This document shows positions 7,656 to 18,000 of a DNA stretch of 64,000 nucleotides, one piece after another. Origin of the DNA: CAYMKL01 sp964390805 (GTDB lineage Bacteria; Chloroflexota; Anaerolineae; VGOG01); the NCBI GenBank assembly GCA_964390805.1, contig CAYMKL010000012.1, forward strand, positions 15,662-79,661, given 5' to 3'. The notes beneath the pieces are model-generated. The model was not told the origin of the DNA. It saw only the letters and a program-made list of their open reading frames with translations, and did not search any database. Position 1 is the first letter of the stretch; every line of letters begins with the position of its first letter. The position numbers and the translations under genes are program-made.

Positions 7656-9964
7656 TTTACTCTCACCTTGCTCAGCAGCACGCGATCACCCATCAGTCGT
7701 CCGTCTGGGCCCAGGATGCCCAGGCGTTTGCCAGCCTGGGGCAAGTAGAGCCCTACTTCGATCTCGTAAGCGCCTGGCGGAGTATCAGGGCTGGTGATTA
7801 GCTCGTATCTGTCCTCAATGATATGTCCTGGCTGCCAGGTGGAGGTGGGAGCAGCGCCATCTAGCGGTTGGCTATCTACCCTGGCCCAGATTTGGTCTTT
7901 TTCCCGTAGAAGGTGGACAAAGATGACATAGTCTTCTTGCATCTCGGCCAGGCCTCGCCAATAGAGGGTCAGGTGGATGGTCTCACCAGGCGAAGCTGCT
8001 CGTCGGTCCAGGTCGTATCCGATGAGGGCGATCTTGTCCTCGAAGTTGAAGTTCACAGGATTAGATACTTCTGCTTCAGCTCTGGGCGTGATCTCCATTT
8101 CATGAAAGCGGGCGTTATCCCCCAGGAGCTCCCCATTGGGGCCGTAGGCTAACAGGCGTTCGCCAGTGGCGAAGTTGTAGAGACCCACCTCCAGTTGAGC
8201 CTGGTTGGGAGCGAAGGCCGTCTCTGGCAGGATGAGGACGTAGCGATTGACGATGGTGTCTCCTGGTGACCAGAGGCTAGTGGGGTAGAGCCCCTGACCT
8301 GGGTACATATCCCGCTGAGCGACAATGAGTTCGTTTTCGTCGAGCAGGTGGACGAAGACGCTGTAGTCCTGGTTCATTTCGGCCAGGGATTGCCAGTAGA
8401 GGGTGATGGTGAGGGAGTTGCCTGGTTTCAGGTTATTGGTTATTGGGTATTGGGTATTGGATCTTGGGAGATCGTAGCCCAGGAGCTTCATCACTCCGCC
8501 GAAGGAGATGTCGAGGCGGTTAGGGATAGTCTGAATCTCTGTCTCAGAGAGCAGGTGAGGTTTGGCGTAGGCTGGCGCGATGTAGCGGAAGGGGGTGACG
8601 GCGGCGATGACAAACATCAAGCCGCCTATCAGGCAGGCCAGCATTTTGGTGTAGCGCTGGGGCACGAACTGACTCAGGCCCAGGAAGAGCAGGATCGAAA
8701 TGGAGGAGATGGCCGGGAACAAGAACCGGCCTATGGAGGTCGCGATCCTGATCACCCAGGACATCAGACTCCCAAAGAGTATGACCAGCCAAGCCAGTAG
8801 GACTAAGACCTTAATCCAAGCTCTTTCGTTTGTTTGTCGCCTTTGCCACGCTCTGATCAAGAAGATCAACATGCCAAGAGCTCCCAACAGGGCCAGGATA
8901 TCGAGGATGCGAGGGGCTGGATCTCCCAGAGGGACGTTGCCTAAGCCGAAGAGTCCCCAAAGGGATTGGGCGTAATCACCCCATTCTGCCATCAACTGGC
9001 GTAAAGTTGGTTGAGGCTGACGGGGGGCAAGCGTGTTCAGGAACATCTGCAGAGCTGTGGGGTCGCCATAGAGCCGCCAATTCCTAACAAACCGCCATCC
9101 GGACACTAAGGCCGCAGCACTTAACAGGAGAGCAGCTCTTGATGCAAATAACTTGACAGAACGCTGCCGGTAACTGCTGATGGCTACGACCAGAACCGCC
9201 AGTGGCAACAGACCCAAGGAATTCACCTTGGTCAAGGTTGCCAGGCCGATGATTACCCCCAGCAAAACCGAACGCCTAACTGAAACCTGTACTGAGCCCA
9301 GTCGAAGTATCGGCGTTTCGACGAGAGGGATGAGGAGCCACAAAACGAGTGAGGATAGAATGGTCACCAAATTGTCGTTGTTGACCGCGCCACTGATGAA
9401 CAGGAATTGAGGGATGAAAGCGTTGACGGCTGCTGCACCCAGGGCCAGATACTGGCGCTGGGGGAATATCTCCAGGGTGATCAAATAGGTGATGAGTACT
9501 GTTCCTGTGCCCATCAGCACCGATAGAAGGCGCAGGGCATGTACTCCCAGCGAGGTCCCCTGGTAGGGGAAACGTTCTTCACTGGTGTGGATTAACAGAT
9601 TCACGTTGCCATCGGCTTTGGCCACGCCGATGTCGGCATGGGGATTGAACCTCAGGAGCTGGGGCATGTCTCCGGCGTTGTCCCAGAAGGTGGCCAGAAC
9701 TCCCAGCAGGTGATACAGGGGCTGCTGGTATCTCTGTTGATGCGAAAGCTGGCTCACAGCGGGATCCAATTGAAGCAAGCCGATCGCTTCGCCAAGTTGT
9801 TTGATACGGGCATAATGTTGTAGTTCATCGGGTGCTTCGAAGAGGGGGGTGACAGCACTGTAGGTTATGCCCAGGACGAAGAAGGCCGCTAAGACTAGGA
9901 CGATGGCCCGCGGGAAGTCCTCCTTCCGTCGTCTGATAGTCTCAAGTCCCAAGTTCCAAGTCAC
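7652..9964 (-). CDS. GT-C glycosyltransferase paralogue with two beta modules
   Basis: The 770 residues carry APDELQHYARIKQLG with D46-E47 in the first loop, a helical core to about residue 480, and two beta modules at about 490-640 and 650-765, ending in LSKVRVK. The first module contains an in-frame run of TATTGGG heptads (8431-8466, residues SNTQYPITNN), and the helix loop near 9270-9310 carries a CTGAGC...TCGAAG copy (ILRLGSVQV). The GTG start and the first nine residues come from ACTTGTG/ACTTGGA heptads. A short GGAAGTCCTCC-type repeat adds RRKEDFP before the first helix. By homology it is an integral membrane, lipid-phosphate-sugar-dependent transferase. Donor and acceptor cannot be told from sequence. 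Confidence 0.8.
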   Translation of the reverse strand: MTWNLGLETIRRRKEDFPRAIVLVLAAFFVLGITYSAVTPLFEAPDELQHYARIKQLGEAIGLLQLDPAVSQLSHQQRYQQPLYHLLGVLATFWDNAGDMPQLLRFNPHADIGVAKADGNVNLLIHTSEERFPYQGTSLGVHALRLLSVLMGTGTVLITYLITLEIFPQRQYLALGAAAVNAFIPQFLFISGAVNNDNLVTILSSLVLWLLIPLVETPILRLGSVQVSVRRSVLLGVIIGLATLTKVNSLGLLPLAVLVVAISSYRQRSVKLFASRAALLLSAAALVSGWRFVRNWRLYGDPTALQMFLNTLAPRQPQPTLRQLMAEWGDYAQSLWGLFGLGNVPLGDPAPRILDILALLGALGMLIFLIRAWQRRQTNERAWIKVLVLLAWLVILFGSLMSWVIRIATSIGRFLFPAISSISILLFLGLSQFVPQRYTKMLACLIGGLMFVIAAVTPFRYIAPAYAKPHLLSETEIQTIPNRLDISFGGVMKLLGYDLPRSNTQYPITNNLKPGNSLTITLYWQSLAEMNQDYSVFVHLLDENELIVAQRDMYPGQGLYPTSLWSPGDTIVNRYVLILPETAFAPNQAQLEVGLYNFATGERLLAYGPNGELLGDNARFHEMEITPRAEAEVSNPVNFNFEDKIALIGYDLDRRAASPGETIHLTLYWRGLAEMQEDYVIFVHLLREKDQIWARVDSQPLDGAAPTSTWQPGHIIEDRYELITSPDTPPGAYEIEVGLYLPQAGKRLGILGPDGRLMGDRVLLSKVRVK

Positions 9965-10010
9965 AAGTCACACTTCTCCAGTCTGCGGGAAGTCCTCCTC
10001 CCGTCCTCAG
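9913..10010. repeat. Junction block: ACTTGGA heptads flanked by two GCGGGAAGTCCTCC copies
   Basis: GCGGGAAGTCCTCCTTCCGTC near 9911-9931 recurs as GCGGGAAGTCCTCCTCCCGTC near 9986-10006. Between them lie heptads ACTTGTG, ACTTGGA, ACTTGGG, ACTTGAG (minus strand), which provide the start of the gene at 7652-9964. A related GCGGGAAGAACTCCTCCCGTC copy is inside the gene at 20513-22903. Confidence 0.6.
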
Positions 10011-10022
10011 CCTGGTCCGCTA

Positions 10023-13000
10023 TCACTGACCAGGTGTGAACATCAGTCGCACCGTGCCGCCCTTGCTGGGAACAACGAGCCAGTCGCCGACGATCGCCGT
10101 ACCGGGCGGGCCATCTGCGGCGACGGGCCTGTGGGGCAGCCGCCAGCGGAAGCCCTCGGGTGGGGTTGCGCCAGAGAGGGTGAGGGTAAGCGTACCGTTC
10201 CATGCGGCGTCGGCTTGCTGGACCGTGCTTTCCGTGCGCAGGTTCACCTCGCCAAAGTGGGTGGGCGCGTTCTCCAGGATGATCACCTGCCCCGCTCCCA
10301 GCCACCAATCGGGCACGCCGTTGAAGAGCTCCAGCGCGTCGTCGCGCTCAGAGATCAACATCTCGCGTACGAGGGTGGCGTAGCTCGCGGCGGCCCAGGC
10401 ATGGGGCATGTCGCCGCCGGAAAAACCTCCGTTGGTCAGACTCACCTGCTCGGCCCAGGCGAACGTGCCTGGCAGGGTTTGATGCGCCAGCGTCCAGCCC
10501 AGGATTTGATGCAGCACATCCATCCGGCCCAGGCGCAGGTAGGCGTGAGCCAGCCCCAGTCCGCCATAGGGCCAGAATTGCCCTCCGTGGTGGCTAAAGG
10601 CCCCCTCATGGGGTGCAATCCAGAGTTGGTAGTAATGGTCGAACGAGCGCGAGAGCAGCGGCATCTCGCGGGGCAGCACTTCGACTGGCCACAGGGCGGG
10701 CATTGTGCTCCGCGCCATTGCAGAGTCCTCCACACCCTCTACCGCGCCGGGGATGTAGGCCGGCTCCGGCCCCATCACCGCCTCAACCGAGGCCAGAATC
10801 GCCTCTCGCAGCGCATCTGCCTCGGCCTGCATCCAGGCAGCGTCCTCCGTTTCCCCCAGTTCGTAGGCGGCGTGGGCGGCTTCCTCCAGCCCGGCTACTG
10901 CCCAGAAGTTGTCCCAGTAGTGATGCCAATCGGACGGGCCGAGGTCCTCTGCGCTCTTGCTGGGGGGCAGCAAGCCCTGAGCCGGACCTGTAGAATCAGC
11001 CTGGGATGCACGCAGTTCGGTGATAAACCGCGCCGCCGCGCGCAGGGCCGGATACCACTGGCGCAAAGCAGCTTGGTCGCCAGTGTAGCGGTAATACGAC
11101 GTGACGAGGAAGATAGCCTGTCCCTGTGCATCCCACTCGTCATCCTCCCACGGGATGTTTTCCCCCTGTATGGGCGGCACACGGCCATTGGCCTCCTGGC
11201 CCGACAGAACGGCTGGGATGTAGGCCCGCACCGCGTCGGCGTGGCCGAATTGCAGTAATGCCAGCCCGATGTAGGCCGCATCGCGCACCCACATCGCATC
11301 GTGGTCCAGCGGGCCAGGGTGGGGACCATCCGGATCGAGCGCCAACAGCAGATAGCCTATGGAAGCTGGCACCCCTCTTTCCACAAGATCATCCGGCAGG
11401 TCAATCGTCACCTGACCGGTTGCCTTCTCCCACGCGGCGATCGCTTCCGCCAGCCGAGCGGGAAGGTGTCCCGCGGCGTCCGACCCGGCTACGGGGAATG
11501 GAGCACCAGGCGCGGCAGGGAAGGCAAAGGAAAACGCAGTGGACTGCCCGGCGTCTAGGCTGAGAGGGTAGGCCCACACCGCTGCTGCATCTCCATCCGG
11601 AGCGCTGGCGATGGTCTCCTCGTCAGGGACCCGGCCCTGCATTGTAGCCCTCATCGCCTCCCCCAGCAGCCCCACGCCGGCTTCCTCCGGTGACGTTTCG
11701 GCGACCATGAATGGCTCACCGTTGACCCTCAGGTGCGTTTGGCGGGAGGCTGTCTCGCGCAGGCCGATGGCATAGATCGGGGCCATTCCCCAGTTGATGG
11801 CCAACGGGCGCACGGTCACCAACAGAGTAAGCTCGCGCTTTGTATCACTGACGTTGTTGGCAATCACCTGCCAGTGCACTGCAGAATCCTGTGTATCGCC
11901 GAAGAGTACGCTCTTCAAGGTCACACCGAAAGCGTCCCATTCCCATTGTGGGATAGGCAGGTGATCGTTCACCAGCGAGAAAAGGATACCGTTCTGGGCC
12001 CCGGAGGTCAGTTCGCTGGTGGCAGGGTCGTATAGCCACACTTCCGCCGTGGGTGCCGTTGCCCAGGGTGCGACCGCGCCGTCGAAGGATAGCAGCGCCT
12101 CGTCGGCGGCATTGATCTGGCCAGCCATCGTCCAGGCGACAGGGCGGCCCCGTGCCCAGGCGGGCATGGGCCAGGCGGGATACGAATCCGCCAGCCAGGT
12201 GACGTATTGAGCACTGGTTATTACTGCGCGGGGCTCGCAGCCCAGGCGCAAGGGTTGTCCAATTCCTCCATATCCGCCTTGATCCTCGACGCGGATCGCC
12301 AGGTGAAGCTGGTCGCCCGGGTTGCCGAATTCCAGCAGGTCGAGGACCACGACTCCCAAGCTGAGCCCCTCCGAGGCGGGTATCCGCTTGCCCTCCACCC
12401 ACAACGTGGCAACGTCGTCCACTCTGCCGAAGCCCAGGTAAACGGCTGACCAGTCGGGCAGGGTAACTTGCGTGCGATACCAGGCCATGCCATCGTACTC
12501 CAGCCCGTCTGACTCCCACAGTTTGCCGGGCGCGAGGGCCTGCCAGTCAGCGTCATTGAATGCTGGCGAAGCCCATCCTTCCGTTAACCCTATGTCGTCG
12601 GGGTCGGTGCGGAAACGCCATCCTGTATCGAGGGTGATCGCTGTTGGTGTGAGGTAGCAATCGGCAGTGGGAGTGGGTAGTGGGGGGGGGGCATTGCTTG
12701 CTACTCGTACCTTGCTCAATAATACGCGGTCATCCAGGAGCCGTCCTCTCTGGCCTACGATTCTCAGGCGCTCTCCTGTCGCAGCCAGATACAGGCCTAT
12801 CTCGACATCGTAGACGTCGGGGGGAGTGTCAGGGTCGAGAACGAGTTCGTACTCGTCCGCTATCGTCTGGCCAGGCTCCCAGGTCGAAGTGGGAGCATCG
12901 CCGCTCTTGGGCCAGTTGTCCTTTTGGGCCCAGATGCGGTTCTCTTCTCCCAGAACGTGGGTGAAGACAGAATAGTCCTTTTCCATCTTGATCAGAGCTT

Positions 13001-15059
13001 GCCAGTAGAGGGTCAAGTGGATGGTCTCACCAGGCGAAGCACATCGTCTGTCCATATCATATCCGACGAGGGCGATCCTGTTCCCCAAGTTGAAGTTGAC
13101 AGGGTTGGGTACTCCCATTTCATCGCGGGGCAAGATCTCGATTTCGTGGAAGCGAGCGTTGTCGCCCAAGAGTTCACCGGTGGGTCCATAGGCCAACAGT
13201 CGCTCACCGGTGTCGAAGTTGTAGAGACCCACCTCCAGTTGGGTCTGGTTGGGAGCAAAGGCCGTCTCTGGCAGGAGAAGGACATAGCGATTGGCGATGG
13301 CGTCTCCGACTGACCAAAGGCTGGTGGGGTAGAGGCCCTGTCCTGGGTACATGTCCCGCTGGGCAACAATGAGCTCGTTTTCATCCAGCAAGTGGACGAA
13401 GACGCTGTAATTCTGGTTCATCTTGCCCATGGATTGCCAGTAGAGGGTGACGGTGAGGGAATCGCCGGGCAGCAGGTTATTGGTTGTTGGGTATTGGGTA
13501 TTGGATATTGGCAGATCGTATCCCAGGAGTTTCATCGCTCCACCGAAGGAGATGTCCAGGCGGTTGGGGATAGCCTGAATCTCGGTTTCAGAGAGCAGGT
13601 GGGGTTTGGCGTAGGCTGGCGCGATGTGGCGGAAGGGGGTGATGGCGGCGATGACGAACATCAGGCCAGCTATCAAGCAGGCCAGCGTTTTGGTGTGGCG
13701 TCGGGGCACGAACTGGCTCAGGCCCAGGAAGAGTAGGGTCGAAAAGGCCGAGATGGCTGAGAAGACCAGCCGCCCCTGGGAGGACCAAGTTTGTAGTGCC
13801 CAGCGGATCAAGGATACGAACACGACGGTCGGCCAGGCCAACAGGATGGCAACTTCCACCCAGGCCTCTGGCCGCAGGCGGTCTCGAATCAGCTTGCGGA
13901 CCAAGAAGACGATAACGCCCAGGGCGGCTGCTATGGCCAGGAAATTCAGCAGGCGGTAGACCCAGGCGTCCATGGGTACGTTCACCCCGCCAAAGAGCCC
14001 CCAATAGGACATGGCGAAGCCCTCTCTCTCCCCCCACAACTGGCGGAGAGTGGCAGGGGGGTGACGCCGACCAAGGATGTCCAGGAACACGTTCCAACCC
14101 AGCGGGTCGCCATAGAGGCGCCAGTTGCGCCAATACCACCAGCCACTGATGGCCAGGGCCGGCAGAATGACGATTGACCAATGGCCAATGACCAAGCCAA
14201 GACGCTTGAGCAGTGGAGCATCGCGATACTGGTACCAGATACGGACGGCGATGGCCAGCAGAGCCAGCGGGAACAACCCCAACGCACTCTCCTTCGTCAG
14301 CGCCGCCAAACCGAGAACAAACCCCAATATCCAATACCTAGTATCCAATATCCAATTGCGATTGGATATTGGATATTGAATATTAGATATTTTGACCATC
14401 ATCAGTAGAGCTAACGAACACAGCGGCACCACCAGGTTGTCGTTGTTGACCGCACCGCTGATGAACAAGAACATGGGGGTGAAGGCGTTGACGGCTGCAG
14501 CGCCAAGAGCCAGGTCCTTCCGGCCAGGGAATACTTCTAGAGCAAGCAAGTAGGTCAGGAGTACGGTGGCCGCTCCCATCAACACCGAGAGGAAGCGTAT
14601 GAGATGCACGGCCAGGGCCGCCCCCTGCCAGGGGAAAGCCTCTTGCTGGGAGTGGACAACCAGATTCGTGTTGCCATCGGCGGTCAGGACGCCATTGTCC
14701 ACGTGGGGGTTGTGCCATAGCAAAGGCGGGTAGCGAGGTTTTCCGCCGCCCTCGTAGGCATCAGCCGTGTCCACTTCCAAGTCGGTGTCAATCCAGAAAG
14801 TAGCCAGGGCACCCAGGGCATAGTACAGGGGGGGCTGGCTGCCCTCCTGTCGCCAGGGCTGATCAGCATCGGCATCTTGTACGGGCAAGCCGTTGCCGTC
14901 CGCCAGGTGCTTGACGAAGGGATAGTGCCACAACTCGTCGGAGGCTTCGAAGATAGGCGTTACCAGGCTGTAGGTAATCCCCAAGGCGATAAACGTGGCC
15001 AGGATGAGGGCGATGGCCCAGTGCCGTTTGATGGTTTCAAGTTTCAGGTTACAGGTCAC
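10023..15059 (-). CDS. Giant fusion: GT-C glycosyltransferase, beta modules, jelly roll and (alpha/alpha) glycosidase-like domain
   Basis: The frame encodes 1678 residues without interruption. Residues 1-500 are a GT-C membrane domain (SDELWHYPFVKHLADG, D41-E42). Beta modules lie at about 505-650 and 660-785. The second ends in LLSKVRV, exactly where the sister proteins stop. It continues through a proline-rich linker (NAPPPLPTPTADC) into a galactose-binding-like jelly roll (about 806-950, LDTGWRFRTDPDD... and NDADWQAL), as in GH2-type enzymes. A beta-rich region follows, then an alpha/alpha-toroid-like domain at about 1250-1560 (DHDAMWVRDAAYIGLALL, WEDDEWDAQGQAIFL) resembling glucoamylase or GH63/GH78-type hydrolases. 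The soluble part should lie outside the cell, tethered by the transferase. An in-frame palindrome sits at 14326-14391. Glycosidase activity is inferred from fold only. Confidence 0.75.
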   Translation of the reverse strand: MTCNLKLETIKRHWAIALILATFIALGITYSLVTPIFEASDELWHYPFVKHLADGNGLPVQDADADQPWRQEGSQPPLYYALGALATFWIDTDLEVDTADAYEGGGKPRYPPLLWHNPHVDNGVLTADGNTNLVVHSQQEAFPWQGAALAVHLIRFLSVLMGAATVLLTYLLALEVFPGRKDLALGAAAVNAFTPMFLFISGAVNNDNLVVPLCSLALLMMVKISNIQYPISNRNWILDTRYWILGFVLGLAALTKESALGLFPLALLAIAVRIWYQYRDAPLLKRLGLVIGHWSIVILPALAISGWWYWRNWRLYGDPLGWNVFLDILGRRHPPATLRQLWGEREGFAMSYWGLFGGVNVPMDAWVYRLLNFLAIAAALGVIVFLVRKLIRDRLRPEAWVEVAILLAWPTVVFVSLIRWALQTWSSQGRLVFSAISAFSTLLFLGLSQFVPRRHTKTLACLIAGLMFVIAAITPFRHIAPAYAKPHLLSETEIQAIPNRLDISFGGAMKLLGYDLPISNTQYPTTNNLLPGDSLTVTLYWQSMGKMNQNYSVFVHLLDENELIVAQRDMYPGQGLYPTSLWSVGDAIANRYVLLLPETAFAPNQTQLEVGLYNFDTGERLLAYGPTGELLGDNARFHEIEILPRDEMGVPNPVNFNLGNRIALVGYDMDRRCASPGETIHLTLYWQALIKMEKDYSVFTHVLGEENRIWAQKDNWPKSGDAPTSTWEPGQTIADEYELVLDPDTPPDVYDVEIGLYLAATGERLRIVGQRGRLLDDRVLLSKVRVASNAPPPLPTPTADCYLTPTAITLDTGWRFRTDPDDIGLTEGWASPAFNDADWQALAPGKLWESDGLEYDGMAWYRTQVTLPDWSAVYLGFGRVDDVATLWVEGKRIPASEGLSLGVVVLDLLEFGNPGDQLHLAIRVEDQGGYGGIGQPLRLGCEPRAVITSAQYVTWLADSYPAWPMPAWARGRPVAWTMAGQINAADEALLSFDGAVAPWATAPTAEVWLYDPATSELTSGAQNGILFSLVNDHLPIPQWEWDAFGVTLKSVLFGDTQDSAVHWQVIANNVSDTKRELTLLVTVRPLAINWGMAPIYAIGLRETASRQTHLRVNGEPFMVAETSPEEAGVGLLGEAMRATMQGRVPDEETIASAPDGDAAAVWAYPLSLDAGQSTAFSFAFPAAPGAPFPVAGSDAAGHLPARLAEAIAAWEKATGQVTIDLPDDLVERGVPASIGYLLLALDPDGPHPGPLDHDAMWVRDAAYIGLALLQFGHADAVRAYIPAVLSGQEANGRVPPIQGENIPWEDDEWDAQGQAIFLVTSYYRYTGDQAALRQWYPALRAAARFITELRASQADSTGPAQGLLPPSKSAEDLGPSDWHHYWDNFWAVAGLEEAAHAAYELGETEDAAWMQAEADALREAILASVEAVMGPEPAYIPGAVEGVEDSAMARSTMPALWPVEVLPREMPLLSRSFDHYYQLWIAPHEGAFSHHGGQFWPYGGLGLAHAYLRLGRMDVLHQILGWTLAHQTLPGTFAWAEQVSLTNGGFSGGDMPHAWAAASYATLVREMLISERDDALELFNGVPDWWLGAGQVIILENAPTHFGEVNLRTESTVQQADAAWNGTLTLTLSGATPPEGFRWRLPHRPVAADGPPGTAIVGDWLVVPSKGGTVRLMFTPGQ
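14326..14391. repeat. Palindromic CCAATAT heptad repeat inside the fusion gene
   Basis: Two 31-nt arms (14326-14356 and 14361-14391) flank the loop TGCG. The inner 15 pairs are perfect, the outer ones imperfect. It is translated as ISNIQYPISN...ILDTRYWIL in the same interhelical loop that holds repeats in the three sister genes. Confidence 0.75.
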
Positions 15060-15094
15060 AGGTTACAAGTCTCCAGTCATTTGAGCCTTGAACT

Positions 15095-18000
15095 CTATTC
15101 CACTCTCACTTTGCTCAGCAGAATGCGATCGCTAGGCAAGGGGTTTCCTTGCTCATCAGAGGCAGGAAGCCGCAACATGGTCTCCAGGTCGTACATCCCC
15201 ACTTCGATCTGGTACTCGCCTGCTGGCGCTGTCGCGTCTACAACGATCTCGTATTCATCGCTCACTACCTCGCCGGGAAGCCAGCTCGTCGTGGGATGGG
15301 TGCCCCTCACGGGAAGGTTATCTCTCTGTCCCCAGGTGCGATTTCGGGCATCGAGGAGGTGCACGAAGACGGTGTAGCTGGTCTCCATTTTCGCCAGGGC
15401 TTGCCAGTAGAGAGTCAGGTGCAAAGTGCCGCCTGGTTTAACAGTGGCCTTATCGAGATCATGGCCGAGGAAGGCCACCTTGTCAGCCAGGTTCGCGCGA
15501 AGAGGGTGTTGGATGTCAGTTGGCACGGTGAAATTCCGTTCGGGGGCCACCACGGACAGTCTCGCCAGGTGTTGGAAGTTGGAGGTTGGAAGTTGGAAGC
15601 TCAAAGTTTGCTCCCCAGTTGGTGCGGCGGCGTCAACTGCCAGATCGTATTGGCCGCGAATGACCTCGCCTTCGTTCCAGCGATTGGTTGGATACTCTTC
15701 ATTAGCCAAGGGGAACTCTCCCTCAGCCCAGACATGTCCCTCGCTATCTTGCACTTGCAGATGAAGGCGGTAATCGCTTTCCATTGACTGGAGTGCCCGC
15801 CAGAAGAGGATGACTCTCACCGCTTCGCCCGAACGCACCTCAGCGGACGACAGGTCGTAGCCCAGAAGCTCTACCTGGCCGTCGAAGTCGTGACGCAGGT
15901 GGTGAGGGATGGCGAGTTCCTCGATAGTTGGCGGCACGGTGGGGCTGGCGACGGAGACTGTCCCTAAAGTGTACTCTGCGCCCGCTGGCGCACCCCCTTC
16001 GTCCAGGATGTTCAGGCTTTGCAGCGTGCCCACACTGTAGAGAACCATCTTCACCTGATAACGGCCCGGAGGGATGCCGGCGACGAGGGAGAGAGTGTGA
16101 TGCCTCTCGCTAACCTGGCCCACTTTCCAGGCACAGGTAGCCAGGGAGGCTTCGTCTTCCAGCCATTCATCTGCCTGGCCCCAGAGGTGCCCTTGTTCGT
16201 CCACCAGCCGGAGGGAGAGGGCGTAATCCTCCTGCATCTGCGCTATGGTCTGCCAACGGAGGGTTATCCCCAACTGTTTTCTGTACTCGATTTCATCTTC
16301 GGTGAAGCCATGGCCGGTTAGCAGCAAGCGACCGCCAAAGTTAACATCTGATTGCACCTTGATAGGACTCGAATCCAGGGCCAGGGGAGAGGTGAGGAGA
16401 TAACTCGAGACGATAGCGTGGGGAAGGATCTCTCGATCAATGAGGAGGGCATGGGTATTCAGTTGGTAACTCATCCAGCTCCCCACGTTGCTCTCCGGGT
16501 AGGCGACGTACCACAGGCGCTGTGGCCCAGTGGACTCTGCTAGCCTGTTGGCCGTCTCAGTCCAGCCTTGGCTGTCAGAGACGACATAGTAGGACAACGG
16601 CCCTTGATAATGTTTCACGAAGGGCGAGGCGGCGTCGAGCAAGACGATGTCGTTTGGCTGAGCCTGGCTCTCCAGATAGGAGATCAGTTCGCGGTAGTGA
16701 GTGTTGGGATAGATCCAGGCGTAGCCTACGCCGTGAATGTTGACCACATGCTCAGGCTCTTGCTGCTCGTAGAGAGCGGCCCTGGCAGGGGAGTCCTGCT
16801 GTATATCGCTGACGTGGAGGACGGCGTAGTCAGCAGTGGCCAGGTTGTGCTCTGTCAGTCCCTCCGTCTGGCCTTTGAACAAAGGGGCGAAACCTGGGAT
16901 GCCCCAGGTGGCGACGCGAAGATCTGCTGCGTCCTCCTTTTGATTTAAGTACCTGGCTGCCAGATCCATGCCCTCACCCCAGCCCACAGGCAGGACGTGG
17001 GTAGCCCTGGGTGTGCCACCCACGAGGGGGTTGTAGTATGCCAGATAGTAGGGGTGATAGGATATGATGTGTCCAGCCTGGAACACGAACAGCACAATTA
17101 GCCAATGACCAACTTCTAACTTCCAACTTCCAGCTTCCAGCTTCCCAAGTTCCACCAAGCCCCAGGCGGCCACAATATCCAGGGCGAGGATTACGGGCAG
17201 CATGTAGCGGTCGAACTTCTTCGCTCCCAGGGTCATAAGTATAGTGAAAAGGCAGGCATACGCAAGTAGAGCCGCTAAGTTTCCTCTCCTGGTCTTCTGG
17301 CCGCCGAAAAGTAAGGGAAGAGCTACCGCCAAACCGAGCACGGTCAGAGGAGTCGTGCGGAACGCCAGGGCGACCGGGTAGAACCAGGGTCCTGGATCGG
17401 CGACGGACTTTCCCAGAAAGAAGTCGGAGGTGGCATGGGGAGTGGCGGCGTAACCGAAGGCCGTGTCGAGCACGCTTTGGACAGTGCCTAAGGGACTAAC
17501 CCACATGGCCGGCCAGAGAATGAAGAAGACGAGGGCGGCGGCGAGGCTCCAGGTGACGAAAGAGCCGAGTAGCCAGGGGATCGCCCGGCGCAAATCCCGC
17601 TCTTTGGCCAGATAGGCTACGGCCAGCAAGAAGCCGGCGAAAGGGGCTAAGAAAAGGGCGTAGGACTTGCTGAGGACGGCCAAAGCAGCGAAAGCTCCGG
17701 ATAGGAGAAGGTATAAGCGCCCTGCGATGGGCGAAGGTCTCCTGACCGAGCCCTTTTCGCCTCGGTCGGGAGACCTTCGGCGATCAAACTGGTGTAGGTG
17801 AACAAGCATGCTGAGCACCGAGAGGATCATGAAGTTGGCGGCCAGGGCATCAATGTGCAGGACACGGGAGAGGGCGAGGTGAAAGGGATCGAGGGCCAGG
17901 ACGAGGGCCGTAAGGATAGCTACCCTAGCGTCGAAGAGCCGTCTGGCGAGGAGGTAGATGCCCACGACGCAGGCCGCACTGAGCACTGCCAGCGGCAGCT

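Noticed and set aside
12680..12720. Stop codon or frameshift separating the GT-C and glycosidase-like parts
   Set aside because: The frame is open through the proline-rich linker. A chimeric assembly cannot be excluded without reads, but nothing in the sequence shows one.
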